Origin: Enoplosus armatus
Taxonomy: Eukaryota > Chordata > Actinopteri > Centrarchiformes > Enoplosidae
Assembly: GCF_043641665.1 (NCBI RefSeq)
Contig: NC_092183.1
Span: 13,908,001 to 13,972,000 of the forward strand
DNA: 64,000 nt
Reading direction: 5' to 3'
Part shown: positions 13,361 to 24,675 of the stretch, piece by piece
Layout: each line of letters starts with the position of its first letter
How positions within the stretch are numbered: position 1 is the stretch's first letter
Notes under the pieces: model-generated
Told to the model about the DNA's origin: nothing
The model's database searches: none
The model's input: only the letters and a program-made list of their open reading frames with translations
Made by a program: the position numbers and the translations under genes

Positions 13361-15121
13361 TCAGTGACAGCCACACTCTTCAACGATCATGTCCTCGTGA
13401 TGCCGCAGGGCCAAATCGTCGTTCTCGTAGTACAGCATGGAGAGCGGGCTGAGGCGAGTTGGCACGCAGGACGGGCAAGACCCTCTCTCTGGATGGTGAT
13501 GTCTCAAGAGGCTCTGAAAAATATATGAATAATTCACATGAATAAACCAGCAACTATACAACAAACAACAACGTGATTGTTGAAGAGTTGAATGGGATTA
13601 GAAATCAAGTTGTCATTTTACCTGCATGTACGCATGGTTGGTGGGACGGAAGGACTCGTCCAGAGGTGTAGGACACTCTCCCTCACAGCGATATGCATTG
13701 TAGCGCTTAGGGTGCACAATCCACTCGTCCCAGCCGATGTGGTCAAAGTCCACCCACATGTCCACCTTCCGACACAGCGGCCCCTGAGCCGGCTCTGCTG
13801 CTGGTGCAGCAGTAGGTGAAGCTCCATCAGCCACCCTCATCCTCTCCATTTTGTTCCTTTTGTGGCGTCGACTTTGACTGTCACCGCTCACTCTGTCCAT
13901 GGTCACGTACTTGGAGTTCTCCACAGTGTGAATGAGACTGTATGCTGTGTGGCCTTCCTGGGGCAGGTTATGTTTGGAGAAGATGACCATCATGACCCGA
14001 TTTGTGGTTGGATGGTGTATTTTTCTTTGCTTCAATCCCAAATTCTTGGAGAGGGACCTTCCAGTTATTTCCCCTTCATCCCCAGCACCGCTCCCATGGT
14101 CCATCTCAGGTTCTCCTGAGGCCTCTTGGCTTGACACGCCGTCTCCCTGGTACAGCCAGTATTTTAACAGAGCTGTCACATTAAAAACCTTCCAGGAAGA
14201 CTTTGTGCTGCTGGGTGATGTGCTGAAGCTCCCCAGGAAAAGGCGCTCATCCTGGCATGATATGCTGTCCGGGTCACAGCTCTGCTTTCTGGAGTGGTAT
14301 AGATCGACAGTGGCACGCTTGGATCCAGAGAAAGCTGGTAGTCTGATCCGAAGTTCTGCCAGCTGGACAAGCTCACTAGTAGAGACGGACGACATGTCAA
14401 ACGTGACCGTCCATCGTTCGCCCCCTTGATGGCAACCTAAAAATGAGACAAAACATGTAGATGAGAACTCAAACTCACACATGGCAGTCAGCAGTCTGGA
14501 TGATTCTGGGCAAACCAGATCCCTGGACAAATGTCAAAACACTGGAGTGGGAGGGTGAACAGGACAGGATGTGTATTGACCCCCCTGTGCAAGGACGTCT
14601 GAGAGCTAATATACACACCCTGTCACATAAAACAGAGAAAGCCTTTAAAGTCGAATAAGCATTTTGACACTTGCTGGGTTGTAAAAAGGGAGGGTCTGAT
14701 AACAGAGATAATGCACCAACCAACGAGCTGCTGGAGGAGTACTGAGGAGAAACTAACATATTCAGTATGTAACATGCTTTATATCCAGTGATGCCTATAA
14801 GCAACATAAAAAAAAACACACTAATTGAACTGTGTACTCACCTCTGGCCATCAGACTCAGAACAGAGTCAGAACTGTGCGCTGATGTGTTGTCACCTTGT
14901 GTCCGAATGGTGTTGACAGCCACTAAGGACTCAGCAGTCCTGAAGGAGCGATACAGCTGCATCATGTACAGAGGATATCTGCTGCGATGATTGACAGAGA
15001 GATTTCTGAATGCTAAACTGGCCTCGAGGCCTGTGTGATATCTGTGCCCCTGAGTGGAGAAAACAACTCCAAAAGAGCAGAGGAGGAATGAGCAGAAAAC
15101 TGTCAGGACGCTAACTTCCAT
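13361..15121 (-). CDS. nodal: Nodal-related TGF-beta superfamily ligand
   Basis: This is a secreted ligand for activin-type receptors with EGF-CFC co-receptors, acting through Smad2/3 and FoxH1 in mesendoderm induction and left-right patterning. Three exons, 15121-14842, 14436-13622 and 13513-13361, give 415 residues. The chosen start opens with a hydrophobic signal peptide (residues 1 to about 22); an upstream open stretch is unlikely to be coding because a TATA box lies within it. The propeptide carries WKVFNVT near its middle. A furin site RRHKR is at 283-287, leaving a mature chain of about 128 residues with seven cysteines (315, 344, 348, 378, 381, 412, 414), the signature [16 protein letters not shown] and the end EECGCH. 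Cysteines four and five are separated as CPSC rather than adjacent. The two-intron layout is that of vertebrate nodal genes. Which teleost paralogue (southpaw, squint or cyclops) is uncertain; linkage to 22q12-type genes argues against cyclops. Confidence 0.95.
14570..14577 (-). promoter_or_regulatory. FoxH1-like site in nodal intron 1
   Basis: The 8-mer TGTGTATT (AATACACA on the gene strand) matches the FoxH1 consensus TGTKKATT. In several animals the nodal autoregulatory left-side enhancer lies in intron 1 and carries FoxH1 sites, normally two. I find only one clear match in this intron, so function is inference. Confidence 0.3.
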
Positions 15122-15228
15122 TTCAACTGAAACTAATAATGAGAGAGAGAAGCAAAGATCTACTTCCTTCCTCCAGCTGGTCTCAGGCTGAAATGATGCT
15201 ATGTGCAGACGGAGCTCCAGACAGGCCC

Positions 15229-15235
15229 CTTTATA
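15229..15235 (-). promoter_or_regulatory. TATA box of the nodal gene
   Basis: CTATAAAGGG on the minus strand sits 108-114 bases upstream of the chosen nodal ATG, after CAGCTGTCCA. The spacing fits a 5' UTR of roughly 80 bases and supports starting the protein at 15121. Confidence 0.55.
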
Positions 15236-15587
15236 GTGGACAGCTGCCCTTTGATGACCCCTGACCACTCCAGGCATCTGAACAGCCCCTCTGATCATCA
15301 GAGCACATCAGAGGGGCAGAAAAAAAGACAACATTTAGCCAAGGTCATTGCCCTGTCACACTGCCTGGCCTTTTATATTCATTCAGGAGCCCAATCCTTT
15401 AGACATGTAAAAATACATTAACAAACAACACTTTAAATGCTGTACAGCCATTAGCACCTTTCTGTTCAGTAATTGTGGCAAGAATAATGTAAAATCACTA
15501 ATTCACAAATACAGGCACTAAGACTGAAAGACAAAGTAAGAAAATCTTTGATAATTAAATGGACAAAAAAATGTAAGTTGGTATGTT
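15236..15587. other. Intergenic DNA between nodal promoter and dguok 3' end
   Basis: I see no gene. This short stretch should contain upstream promoter elements of nodal and the end of the dguok transcript. The genes are both on the minus strand. Confidence 0.5.
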
Positions 15588-15597
15588 TTTATTTATT
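15588..15597 (-). promoter_or_regulatory. Overlapping polyadenylation signals of dguok
   Basis: TTTATTTATT on the + strand gives two overlapping AATAAA hexamers on the minus strand, about 490 bases past the dguok stop codon. This fits a normal 3' UTR length. Confidence 0.5.
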
Positions 15598-16082
15598 AGC
15601 AAACAACAAATACAACTTTTCTCCTACTCGCTCGTTTCAATCAGACAGGAATGTGTAAAACAGTAACATACACAAAAACTGTATGATGAGGTTTTGTCAT
15701 GGTATGTTGATATATGATAGCACATATTTAGTTGAGTTCACACAAGCTATAAAATCACTTAAACTGATCTGTGCTTCAATCACTCAAATATGTGAGTTAT
15801 TGTGTTAGAGAGAGAACTAGTTCTTAAGATTTCAAGTGGAATAAACAGTACAGTACAAGAAGTAACTTTATCAAACCAGTGAATCTAAAAAACACACAAA
15901 TAAACAAGAAAAAATAAATGTAAATGTAATGTAAATGTTAAGTAAAACTCTCTTTGGAAGCAACACATTCATACACAGACAAAACAGTCTGTTTCATGGG
16001 ACACTTGACTGACTGAGGACTGACTGAGGTCTGACTGGTCTCATGTGTTTCCTGCTGCTGATGGTAGCTGACGACTGTCTTC

Positions 16083-18285
16083 TCATAAAGCGTTGAAGAA
16101 GTTCTTCACCTGTGTAAGAAAAGGTAGTTAAGGATTACAATGAAACATGAAACACATCAAACATCAGATCAGAAAACAGAAATGTATCAGTGCAACGGTT
16201 CTCCAGACTGTGGGGAGGAGAAATGAGGTCTCACACATTAGGACGGGGCCCTCATGTGGTCATCCCTGGCATAGCAGCTATTGTGTCAAAGTGCAATAAA
16301 TAAACATACCTTTGCTATAAATTGCTCCCGCACCTCTGGGTCACTCAGAAACTCCACGCTGGCATCGAGTTGTAACACAGGTATCTGCTTCAACTTCTCA
16401 AAATGTATTCTGAAAAAGACAGAGCCAAGCTGTATTACACTCTGCATTACATTAACAGCCTCAAGTCCCCAGACCACACACTGATGACTGTCATCTGTTC
16501 ACAGCCAAGCAGCAAACAGCTGCGAGGAAAGGCATTCAAAATGGTGACTGTCAGACAGGAATCCTGCAATACAATGGCTGTACAGACAGTTTCACTTTTT
16601 ATTTCATTTTAACATTTCATACCAGGCTCTGGTCAGACAATTTACAGGCCATAACAACTGAAGGCCCAATTTTAAATGTAATTTCCTTACATTGTTTTAC
16701 ACTGTGTGCACATCAGGCCTGCATTCACAGCAGCCACTTGATTATAAAAGTGCCTTAAAAATTTTCTATCAGCTAAGTGTAGGTGCCTTCAGGAGGAGTA
16801 TGACTTGATACTTCAAAGGTCATGTCGTTTTCTTTTTTACACGTCAGCGGTTGCTGGTATTCAAAACATAAAAGTCTGAAGAGGACAAACACAAACGTGA
16901 TCTCATTAGCACTCACTCAGTGCTCTTCTCAACAAGCCACTTCTCATGTTGAACATGCAGCTTATCCAAATAGTCCAGTTTCACCCCTTTCTCTTCTGGC
17001 CTTCCCCGACGCTCCAGACGCTGCATACATATCTGAGAAATAACAAAAGTGACAATGACAATAATACAAATACCACAAGATAAAATTGTATGCTGCAAAC
17101 ATTGTCAGATTAATTTCACCTCTTGAATGTATAACATGAAATATCTGATGTTCATACCTCTGGTGGGGCTCTGAGGTAGATGATGCCCTCCAGCTCCACC
17201 TGGTGTCCAAACTGCTCCACCAGGAGGGAGTGCCAGTCCTGGTAGACTGTCCACTCTGTAGAGTTAATGCAACCCAGCTCAAACATGTTCAGGGCAAAGA
17301 TGTATCTGACAGGACGGAGAGTCAAGTTTAATTTTACACAATATTAAATAAAGGAAAATGCATTTGCACAAGTACATATATCCATTTCATACTAATTCTA
17401 TCCTTCTATCCTCTTTCTGGATAGTGGAGTAAGTCTGTAGCTCCCTACCTCATTCTGGTTGAAATAATTTTGATTAAGAAGACATCGCTGTCCTGTCCTG
17501 GCTCACTCACCTGTCGCTGTAGACTGAGCGCTCATACACCTGGACAGGCGTTCCCTCTGAGCTGAGCAGGCGAGCTGGAGGAGGCTGCAGCTGCGTTCTC
17601 AGCCGGCTCATACAGGAATATGTCTGAAATGTGTACGACCAACGCTGAGGGTCCTGGTACATCATTTGCAGCAGGTTGCTGACTGTCGTCTGAGGGGACG
17701 CGTCTGTCCCCTGTCAAAAGACACAAGCAGAGATGGTAAGCTTGGCTTCCTTTGATTTATGTTGGGAAAAGATATAGAGGTCAGGAAATGTGCACACCTC
17801 CGGGGTCCCACTCTCAATGTTCTGCCACTTGCTGACTGGTTCTGTCACCACCTCCCAGTCTGGACAAGCTGACTGCATAAGTCTTGCAAAGGTCGACTTT
17901 CCAACAGCTGATATTTGAGAGGACAGAATACAGGAGATCACATATTACCAACACAAAAAATGTTTTATTTTGAAATACTGTCAATATACTTACCAATGTT
18001 GCCCTCGATAGAAACTCTCTTCACTCGAGCTGTTTCATCCCCAGTTGAGATTGAAGTTGAAAGGCACCTTGAACAACTACTGAGCTTCCCCGACTTATTA
18101 GCCATAGTGCTGAGGTTAGTGGTTGTCAGTGTTATAGCTGTGTTTCCATCTCGCAGGACGCTGCCTGCTGTCTTCCACTGTGAAGAAGGCGCATTATACC
18201 CAAATCTCATGACCTGCATCAAACGTGTTTGTTTCTTTAACTGAGAGACACGGTTGAACAGAGCGCATCGACACAGGGCTGACAT
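16083..18285 (-). CDS. dguok: Deoxyguanosine kinase (mitochondrial)
   Basis: It phosphorylates purine deoxynucleosides with ATP in the mitochondrial salvage pathway that supplies dNTPs for mtDNA. Seven exons: 18285-17994, 17907-17798, 17710-17511, 17305-17158, 17032-16917, 16409-16310, 16109-16083, giving 330 residues (human about 277). The extra length is an N-terminal leader of about 90 residues rich in Arg, Ser and Thr with almost no acid, as for matrix import. The P-loop GNIAVGKST spans 95-103, [10 protein letters not shown] is in exon 2, WSYTFQTYS in exon 3, the catalytic ERS motif at 194-196 followed by VYSDRYIFA, and a LID-type [12 protein letters not shown] in exon 5 (R255 to about 266). 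The C-terminus VKNFFNAL comes from a 27-base last exon. VYQDWH and YDLDKLH-like exon 5 wording match DGUOK better than DCK or TK2. A second in-frame Met is at 61. Confidence 0.95.
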
Positions 18286-19613
18286 TGTGACCGGCAGAAG
18301 TATAACTACATAGAGATTATCACATTTATCTGCGTGTCACTTGGAGCTCGCTAATGTTATTCCGCTGAGTTAACCTCATGGTAGCTAGCTCATCCTCTCC
18401 ACGGTGTCACAACTTTCGTTATGAATAATCGGTTTATAGCTAAATGTGCAATTATTACGACATTTATAAACACCGATATGTCGGTCGACTTGTTCCTAAA
18501 GCACTCACGCTTTGGTCTTTCGCATACTTGCTTCCGGTAAGTAAAATTACTAAAGTAAAGTCAAAAGAAATGTTTGCCCAAATGCTACAAACAGTAGCAA
18601 CAACAACAACAACAAGCACTTCCGGTGCACACGTTCTGCACATTCGCAATAAAAGCTTTTGGCAAACCACATCCCTCCCGTTTGAACAGAAAAATTCATA
18701 CTTACTGGACTGACTACAGGTATAATGACTACGTAATGACTGTGTGTAAATACCGCACAGTTTGAGGCGGTGACTGTGCTCGAAAGTTTGGTCATAAACC
18801 CGGAAGTACTTGTGATTTGCCCATGGATGTATTTTCTCCAGGATACGCCCCTAAAACTGAACTAAAACTAAAACACCTTACGATGTTAGCATAGAAATTT
18901 GTCCAAATAAGACACATTTTGGGGGGGGGGGTTATTATTTATATTATTATCATCATTATAAACGTAACAACCTACTATTTCCTAACTTACAGTACGCTCT
19001 GTACATTTTAAGGGAAGCACAATGTGATTTCACTGAGGTATGTACACATTATGAAATTATATTATCACAAGTGGATATAATTTTTTTTGGGATACATATA
19101 GACCCATCCAATTTTCTTTTTCAATAATAAATGTTCATTTTCAGACATTCAGACACAAGGCATTTACTTTGATGTGGCATTGGAGTGACATTTTAGGATG
19201 TTTGTCTGTGAATAATAAGCATTTTTGTTGGCACTATTGTCAACCATATGCAGCATCAGACATTTACTCAAATGTGAGATAGGTCCTGTGTCACAAAATG
19301 TTCTCATAACTTTTCCAACTGTTAACAACCTGCATGAAAATGTGAGCTATAAGAAATTACTTTTTAAAAGTACTTTATGTTTGGATCTCCATTGGCAGCA
19401 GATTGTCTTACATTACTTACATTAACAGTGCTTTGCATACATGCAATAAAAATCGAATTACACCCAAATTGCATGGTTTTGATTAGCAATGTAACTTTGT
19501 AAAGAAATCTAATATAATCTATTAATTTAATCAACTGTCTCTTTCTTATAATTCATATTTTGTTTGTATCAAAAACACAAAACTACAGAAAACTCTTCAT
19601 TTAAAAAGTAATT
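18286..19613. other. Intergenic DNA between dguok promoter and tcn2 3' end
   Basis: The first few hundred bases must hold the dguok promoter and 5' UTR; no TATA box is obvious. A (CAA)n run is near 18600-18616 and a run of ten G near 18921-18930. The open frames at 18444-18713 and 18464-18795 overlap each other on opposite strands, have no splice partners and are not supported. Confidence 0.5.
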
Positions 19614-19619
19614 TTTATT
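19614..19619 (-). promoter_or_regulatory. Polyadenylation signal of tcn2
   Basis: TTTATT on the + strand is AATAAA on the gene strand, about 305 bases after the tcn2 stop codon. Confidence 0.5.
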
Positions 19620-19923
19620 TGTTTAAAAAAGCACAATCACGCTTTGAATAAACATTTCACACTCTAACAATCCATCATAAAAAAGCATTACAATTTACAT
19701 ACTAAAGTTAAAATATTCACAGCAAAGTCTGTTCAATTAGTTCTGAATTACACTTTTCATTCAAGCTTCAAACCTACTTGAAATGCAAAAACCACTTCGA
19801 CCATTTATTCAGAGATGATGGCAATAGACAATTTAAGTATAATCACTGGTTAAAACAACGAAGGATAGAAAAAACTCAAGACTGAACTGCTTTTGATCCT
19901 GTTGCATCAGCAGTGATTGACTC

Positions 19924-22900
19924 TCAGTAGCTTGTGTTTTTAATGGTGATCTTTTGAGCCGTTTCGATCTTGAAATCGCTGACACCTGAGGGAGCAAACC
20001 AGGTTTTTTTTAAAAAAATTTCATGAAATTAAATCAGCAGATCAAAGAAATAAAGAGAAGTGAGTCACAGTGTAATGTGTGTGTGTGTGTGTGTGCGCGT
20101 CCTCACCCTGACTGAGTGCAGTGCCATCAGAGGAGAGATGCCAGTATCTGCGGTCGCTCTGTCTGGCCTGCTCTCCATTCACTGCACTTAAGAAAGGTCC
20201 CCACAGGCTGGACTCCTTCTCAAACCTGCCAAACAGCATCAAATGGTATTCAATGTAGGCAATCATACAGGATTTAAAAAAAAAAAAGCTTTACACTTTA
20301 TGTACTCACGTGAAGCCAACATTTTTCCCCTTGAGAAGTTCAAGGGCCTCCAACAGAGAGCTCCCCTTTGGCGTGTTCACAGAGTAGACAGCAGCTGCTC
20401 CGCTGGACGTCACCACTTCCACCATCACAGTCACTTTGGTCTCGCTTGGTAAAACCACCACAGGATCTAGGGGCTCCAGCACCAGAGTGTCTGTAAGAAG
20501 ACACTCACCATGACGAAAAACTGTGACAATACAGGCACTACCTGAGATCACAGTGACCACAGGGGGTAGAAATAACGCTGCACATACCATCCTCATCGAG
20601 GCACATCTTGCTTTTAACTGTCAGGTAGGATGTCTGGTGGAGAGCTGGCAGGATCTGCGATATAGCCATGGGGTTGTGGTATGTGTTGCTTCTGGCGTCT
20701 GTCCTCATGGCCTCCATTGAGGCCGCACACTCTGCAACTTGGCTGCCCATTGCCAATAAGGCCTTGAACACAACACATCAGTACATTTAAGCTGCAAAGA
20801 TTTTGTTCTATGAGGTTTCATGCAGGGAAAGAGGCACAGGGAGCTGAACAAAACAAAAAAGGAAAAAGATCCTTACTTGAACTGCAAGGCCTGTGCTGAA
20901 CTCATTGCCAATATGTCCGTCAGTCCTACGGGAGGCCAGGAGCTTCTGGTTTATCTTGCTGAGGGCTGTGTCAAGCTCAGCAGCATTCTGCACATGAGAA
21001 CCAGCGTCCTTCACACACTGGAGTGCCATTCCAGCCATGGCATAGGTATCTAGGGAGACAAAGTAGGATAAAATATGCATAGTTTAACTTGAGGCACAAG
21101 AAAAACAAAACAAGAAACTGAGATGTTACCAAGTCCTCTCACATATGAACATTGTGGGGGTGTTAACACAACTGAGGCTAAGGACTGCGTACACTTTCCC
21201 ACCCTGAACCTTAATTCTGGCAAATTTCTGCGAGATGACCTGTCTGAAATATGACTCTGAAATATGTAATGCAGCACTGGTTTTATCTGTCGCACTATCT
21301 CACTCCACCATAGACAGTTTGCAGGCTTACATCTTTGTCCACGGTTTAGAGCTCAGTCGTATTACAGCTCCAGATGCTACTGTATCCAAGCAACTGTCAT
21401 GTCCATATAGTGAGTGTAAAACCTGAAGAAAATTATCTATCTCATGTTTTGGGTATAGTTATTTATCCTAAATTAATTGTAAACAGCCGTGAATGGTAAG
21501 TAGACTATTGACAATTTATGCCATAAGAACTGAGATGCATCCTTGCCTGCATACTTCCTGCACATCATTTAGGTTTCACTCACCAATGCTCTCAGAGTCT
21601 CCGTGGGTGAAGTGCTCATGTTCTACTGCCTTGATGAGCTTGTTGCTGACATGGTGGTTGACCCTGACGTCGCTCGCGCAAAGAGCGAGCACACCCAGAG
21701 AGTACTGGTAATAGTTGGTCAAAGGGCGGTGACTGACTGTGTAAAAAGAGAGAAGAAATAAAAGAAACCAAACTATATTAAAACAGGACTTCACAGTAAT
21801 GTTCAAGAAGTTAAAAGGCGCTTTATCTTCTCCAATGCCACCTCAAGTTTTATTTCAGTTTGGATGGGATTAGTCAGTAGTTGCTCTCATGGCTAATTGC
21901 ATCAAAACAAAATTAATAAAAACTAAAAAAGCAGAATTCTTGGACAAAGTTCAACCTAAACACATTGACACACACTCAAGAGACATCACAGCTATAAAGC
22001 CATTATGAAAATAAGATGTATTGACAATGTTTGCAGATAACATAAATACTAAATATATAAATCATAAAATGTTGAATTATTGTATTTTTATTGAGCTAAT
22101 TCAGCCCAAGCTGTTCCTAACTGGATTTTCTTTTTGTCAAGAGTTTACACTTTTACATACATTTACTTGGATTTCCTTTCTGAAGAAATATCCGCACTGA
22201 ATAAACTTTGGACTCTTTTTGTAGCACAATGTAAAACAGGATGGTGAACACTTTTTATGACAACCGTTGGCCTCCAAAAGGTCAAAGGAAAACCTACAGG
22301 AAATATGCTCTTTTTCTTGTTCCATCTGCCTCTTCAGGTGCGTCAGCAGCATCTCACTCCTCTCACTGACGGTGAAGGTGACTGTGTTGAGGTCGTAGCA
22401 GGAGGACTTCAAAGCCAGAGTGTACAGCGCCAAGAGGCCAACCACAGACTGGCTGTTAGCGAGAGAGCTGACAGAGACACAGGAGACTAGAGGTCCATTT
22501 GAGAACATCAAGGAAAAATATAAATTCGGTGGACATACAGATTTAAAATAACGAGACATTTGTTGCGTCAAAACAATGAGCAACACTGAATAATGAGGGC
22601 ATTTATAAACAGTGCACTACCTTTGAATGTCATTGTGCAAATTATTTTTCAGTCTATTCAGGTGTTCGCTCTCCTTGGCCAGGTTGTGGTGATTGGAAAG
22701 CCGTAATGCCAAGTGGACACTGGGATTGGGGAGTCCTTCCTGCGTCTCCAGAGAGCGAAGGAGATTCTTATTGAGTGACAGGAGCAGCTCGCTGTTGGAC
22801 CCTTCAGTATCTGGATTTAAATATAAAAAGAAAAAAATGTTTCTCACTCTCTCTTGCTGACATCACTGTGAACTTTTGAAGCATTGCAAAACCAGAACTG

Positions 22901-23298
22901 CAGCATCAGCAGTCACAACAGAAGGAAACAAAGACTGTGGAGACTTAACAATTTAATAATGATTTCATTGCTTTTGTTTCCAAGTATTAGACTTAATGTC
23001 TCTCCTTTATATTTTACCCTCATCACTGGAGACCAAAAAGGTGCCAACGGTCTCTGGAATTTGACAATTGCACAACTTTTGTCAATGTGCAAGCAATGCG
23101 AAGGCCATTCCAATCCATGAAGTGGGAAATCAGCGAATGTCCAGACCAGTGAGTCAGTGTATTTGTAAACTGGGTTCTTTCCAGATTTCAGTCAAGGTTT
23201 TTAATGATCGGCGATACCTGAATTTATAAAAAATACATACCACATGGTTTGCCAGAGGAAAAAGCCAATAGGCCTGTGATTATGACCAAAGACAGCAT
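19924..23298 (-). CDS. tcn2: Transcobalamin-type vitamin B12 carrier
   Basis: This is a secreted carrier that binds cobalamin and delivers it to cells. Nine coding exons, 23298-23241, 22810-22621, 22467-22298, 21736-21584, 21049-20877, 20762-20588, 20490-20310, 20225-20107 and 19985-19924, give 426 residues, the usual length for the transcobalamin/intrinsic factor/haptocorrin family. The protein starts with a hydrophobic signal peptide (MLSLVIITGLLAFSSG). The alpha-helical barrel domain follows, with the family landmarks YYQYSLGVLALC, DTYAMAGMALQC and NPMAISQILPALHQTSYL. The C-terminal beta domain has LLEALELLKGK, SLWGPFLSAVNG and RYWHL. An upstream splice acceptor just before the ATG and a donor near 23588 indicate a non-coding 5' exon around 23590-23640. 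Fish are known for a single carrier with mixed properties of the three mammalian proteins, so the symbol reflects the family and the 22q12-type synteny rather than proven one-to-one orthology. Confidence 0.93.
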
Positions 23299-24675
23299 TC
23301 TGGACAACCTGTTTGATAACATAAACAGTGGAAATAAATCAATATATTTGCCTAAAATGTTTACGTAACAACACAGATATAGTGTAAAACAGGGAGATCT
23401 TCTTAGTATGAATCTGAAAATAATTGCAGTATAACTATAAATTAGATACATAACAGTCTACTCAGCGATGTTAGGCAAATATTCTAGGTTAAGGTAAGGT
23501 AGATAAATAAGATGTTATAATACTGTCAAAGCAGCTTAGTAATTAGCTTGTAAACGTTTTACATGTTGCAGTAAACAGTGGTGTCTTACCTCCTCAGAGA
23601 GACTCCAGTGTGAAGAATCAGGGCTAAGTAACAACGCAGGCAGAGACAACAGCTTCTAGTATTTCACAGTCACATGACTCGTCATTTGAGATGACAAAGC
23701 GATGTAAAAAGGAAGAGGGTCCCTTTAAACACCAGCTGTGGGTCGGACCATGAACAGGAAATTGGAGACAAGTGTCTTGTCAACCACACATACTCTTCGA
23801 TAATACGAACATAAAACGAGAGGCAGGTGTCTATCTTACTTTATTCATATCGTCTTCCGGTCACTGGCTGCCGATCACTCGGAGTTAAATTGACCTTTCA
23901 ACGATGTAGCTACAACTGATGTTAACGTATCAACAACTTCACCTGGTTAACTCTGCCTCTGTATCTCACCGAGTGTTTTCACACAAACAAGACTTTGTAG
24001 TACATTGGGACTACAATTCCCACAATTCACCTAACGTAATTTACGCACTTTCTAGAACCCGATCGACTCTTCTGGCGAGACTCACTTTTTCAGAATAGCC
24101 AGCTAACGTCAGTTTAGCCCAGCATACCTTTCAGGCAGTACACGCCACAGGGGCCGTTCATTTGGGGGCTAATTCTGCTTGCAGTTGGTGTCATAACAAT
24201 AGGTCAGTAAGACTTGGGCATGCAGGGCCTGTTGTGCTAAGGGGGATATTTCAAAGGAAAACAATGCGAACTGACGGAGACTAGCTAACAAAACACCAAC
24301 AACAAACATAGCAAGGGGCAGGGCAGCTGCACAGGTCGGTCTGTAACGTTGTATGTCTCTGTTTAACTTATGCAAAGTTGTTATTCAGCGCAGGGATGAA
24401 GCTGTCATTGTGTATTACCGTGTCACGTTATAGTAATAGCCAGTTTTATCCGTAACGCCGCACTAACGGTGACATGCAACGATGGCTTTGTAGCTAGCTA
24501 GATAACCAGCCAGCTGTCCTCATGTAGACATATTTATAACTTGTGCGTCATGTTGGTTACAGAAAATACCTTTATCAGCTTATCTGACTGGTATCAATAT
24601 TGATCTTCCAGATCAGATGCATTTGTAGTTATATACCCGTGTGTCTCTTCAAATCATTTCATCGACTGGACCACC
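23299..24675. other. Shared upstream region of divergent tcn2 and ccdc117
   Basis: The two genes face away from each other. About 1 kb separates the probable tcn2 non-coding first exon (ending near 23640) from the ccdc117 ATG. I see no third gene. The stretch near 24000-24200 includes a CCAAT-free, moderately GC-rich part that may hold both start sites. There is no clear TATA box. Confidence 0.4.

Noticed and set aside
13592..14429. Several + strand frames over nodal exon 2
   Set aside because: They are antisense shadows of the GC-richer nodal coding exon, which has clear TGF-beta family residues on the other strand.
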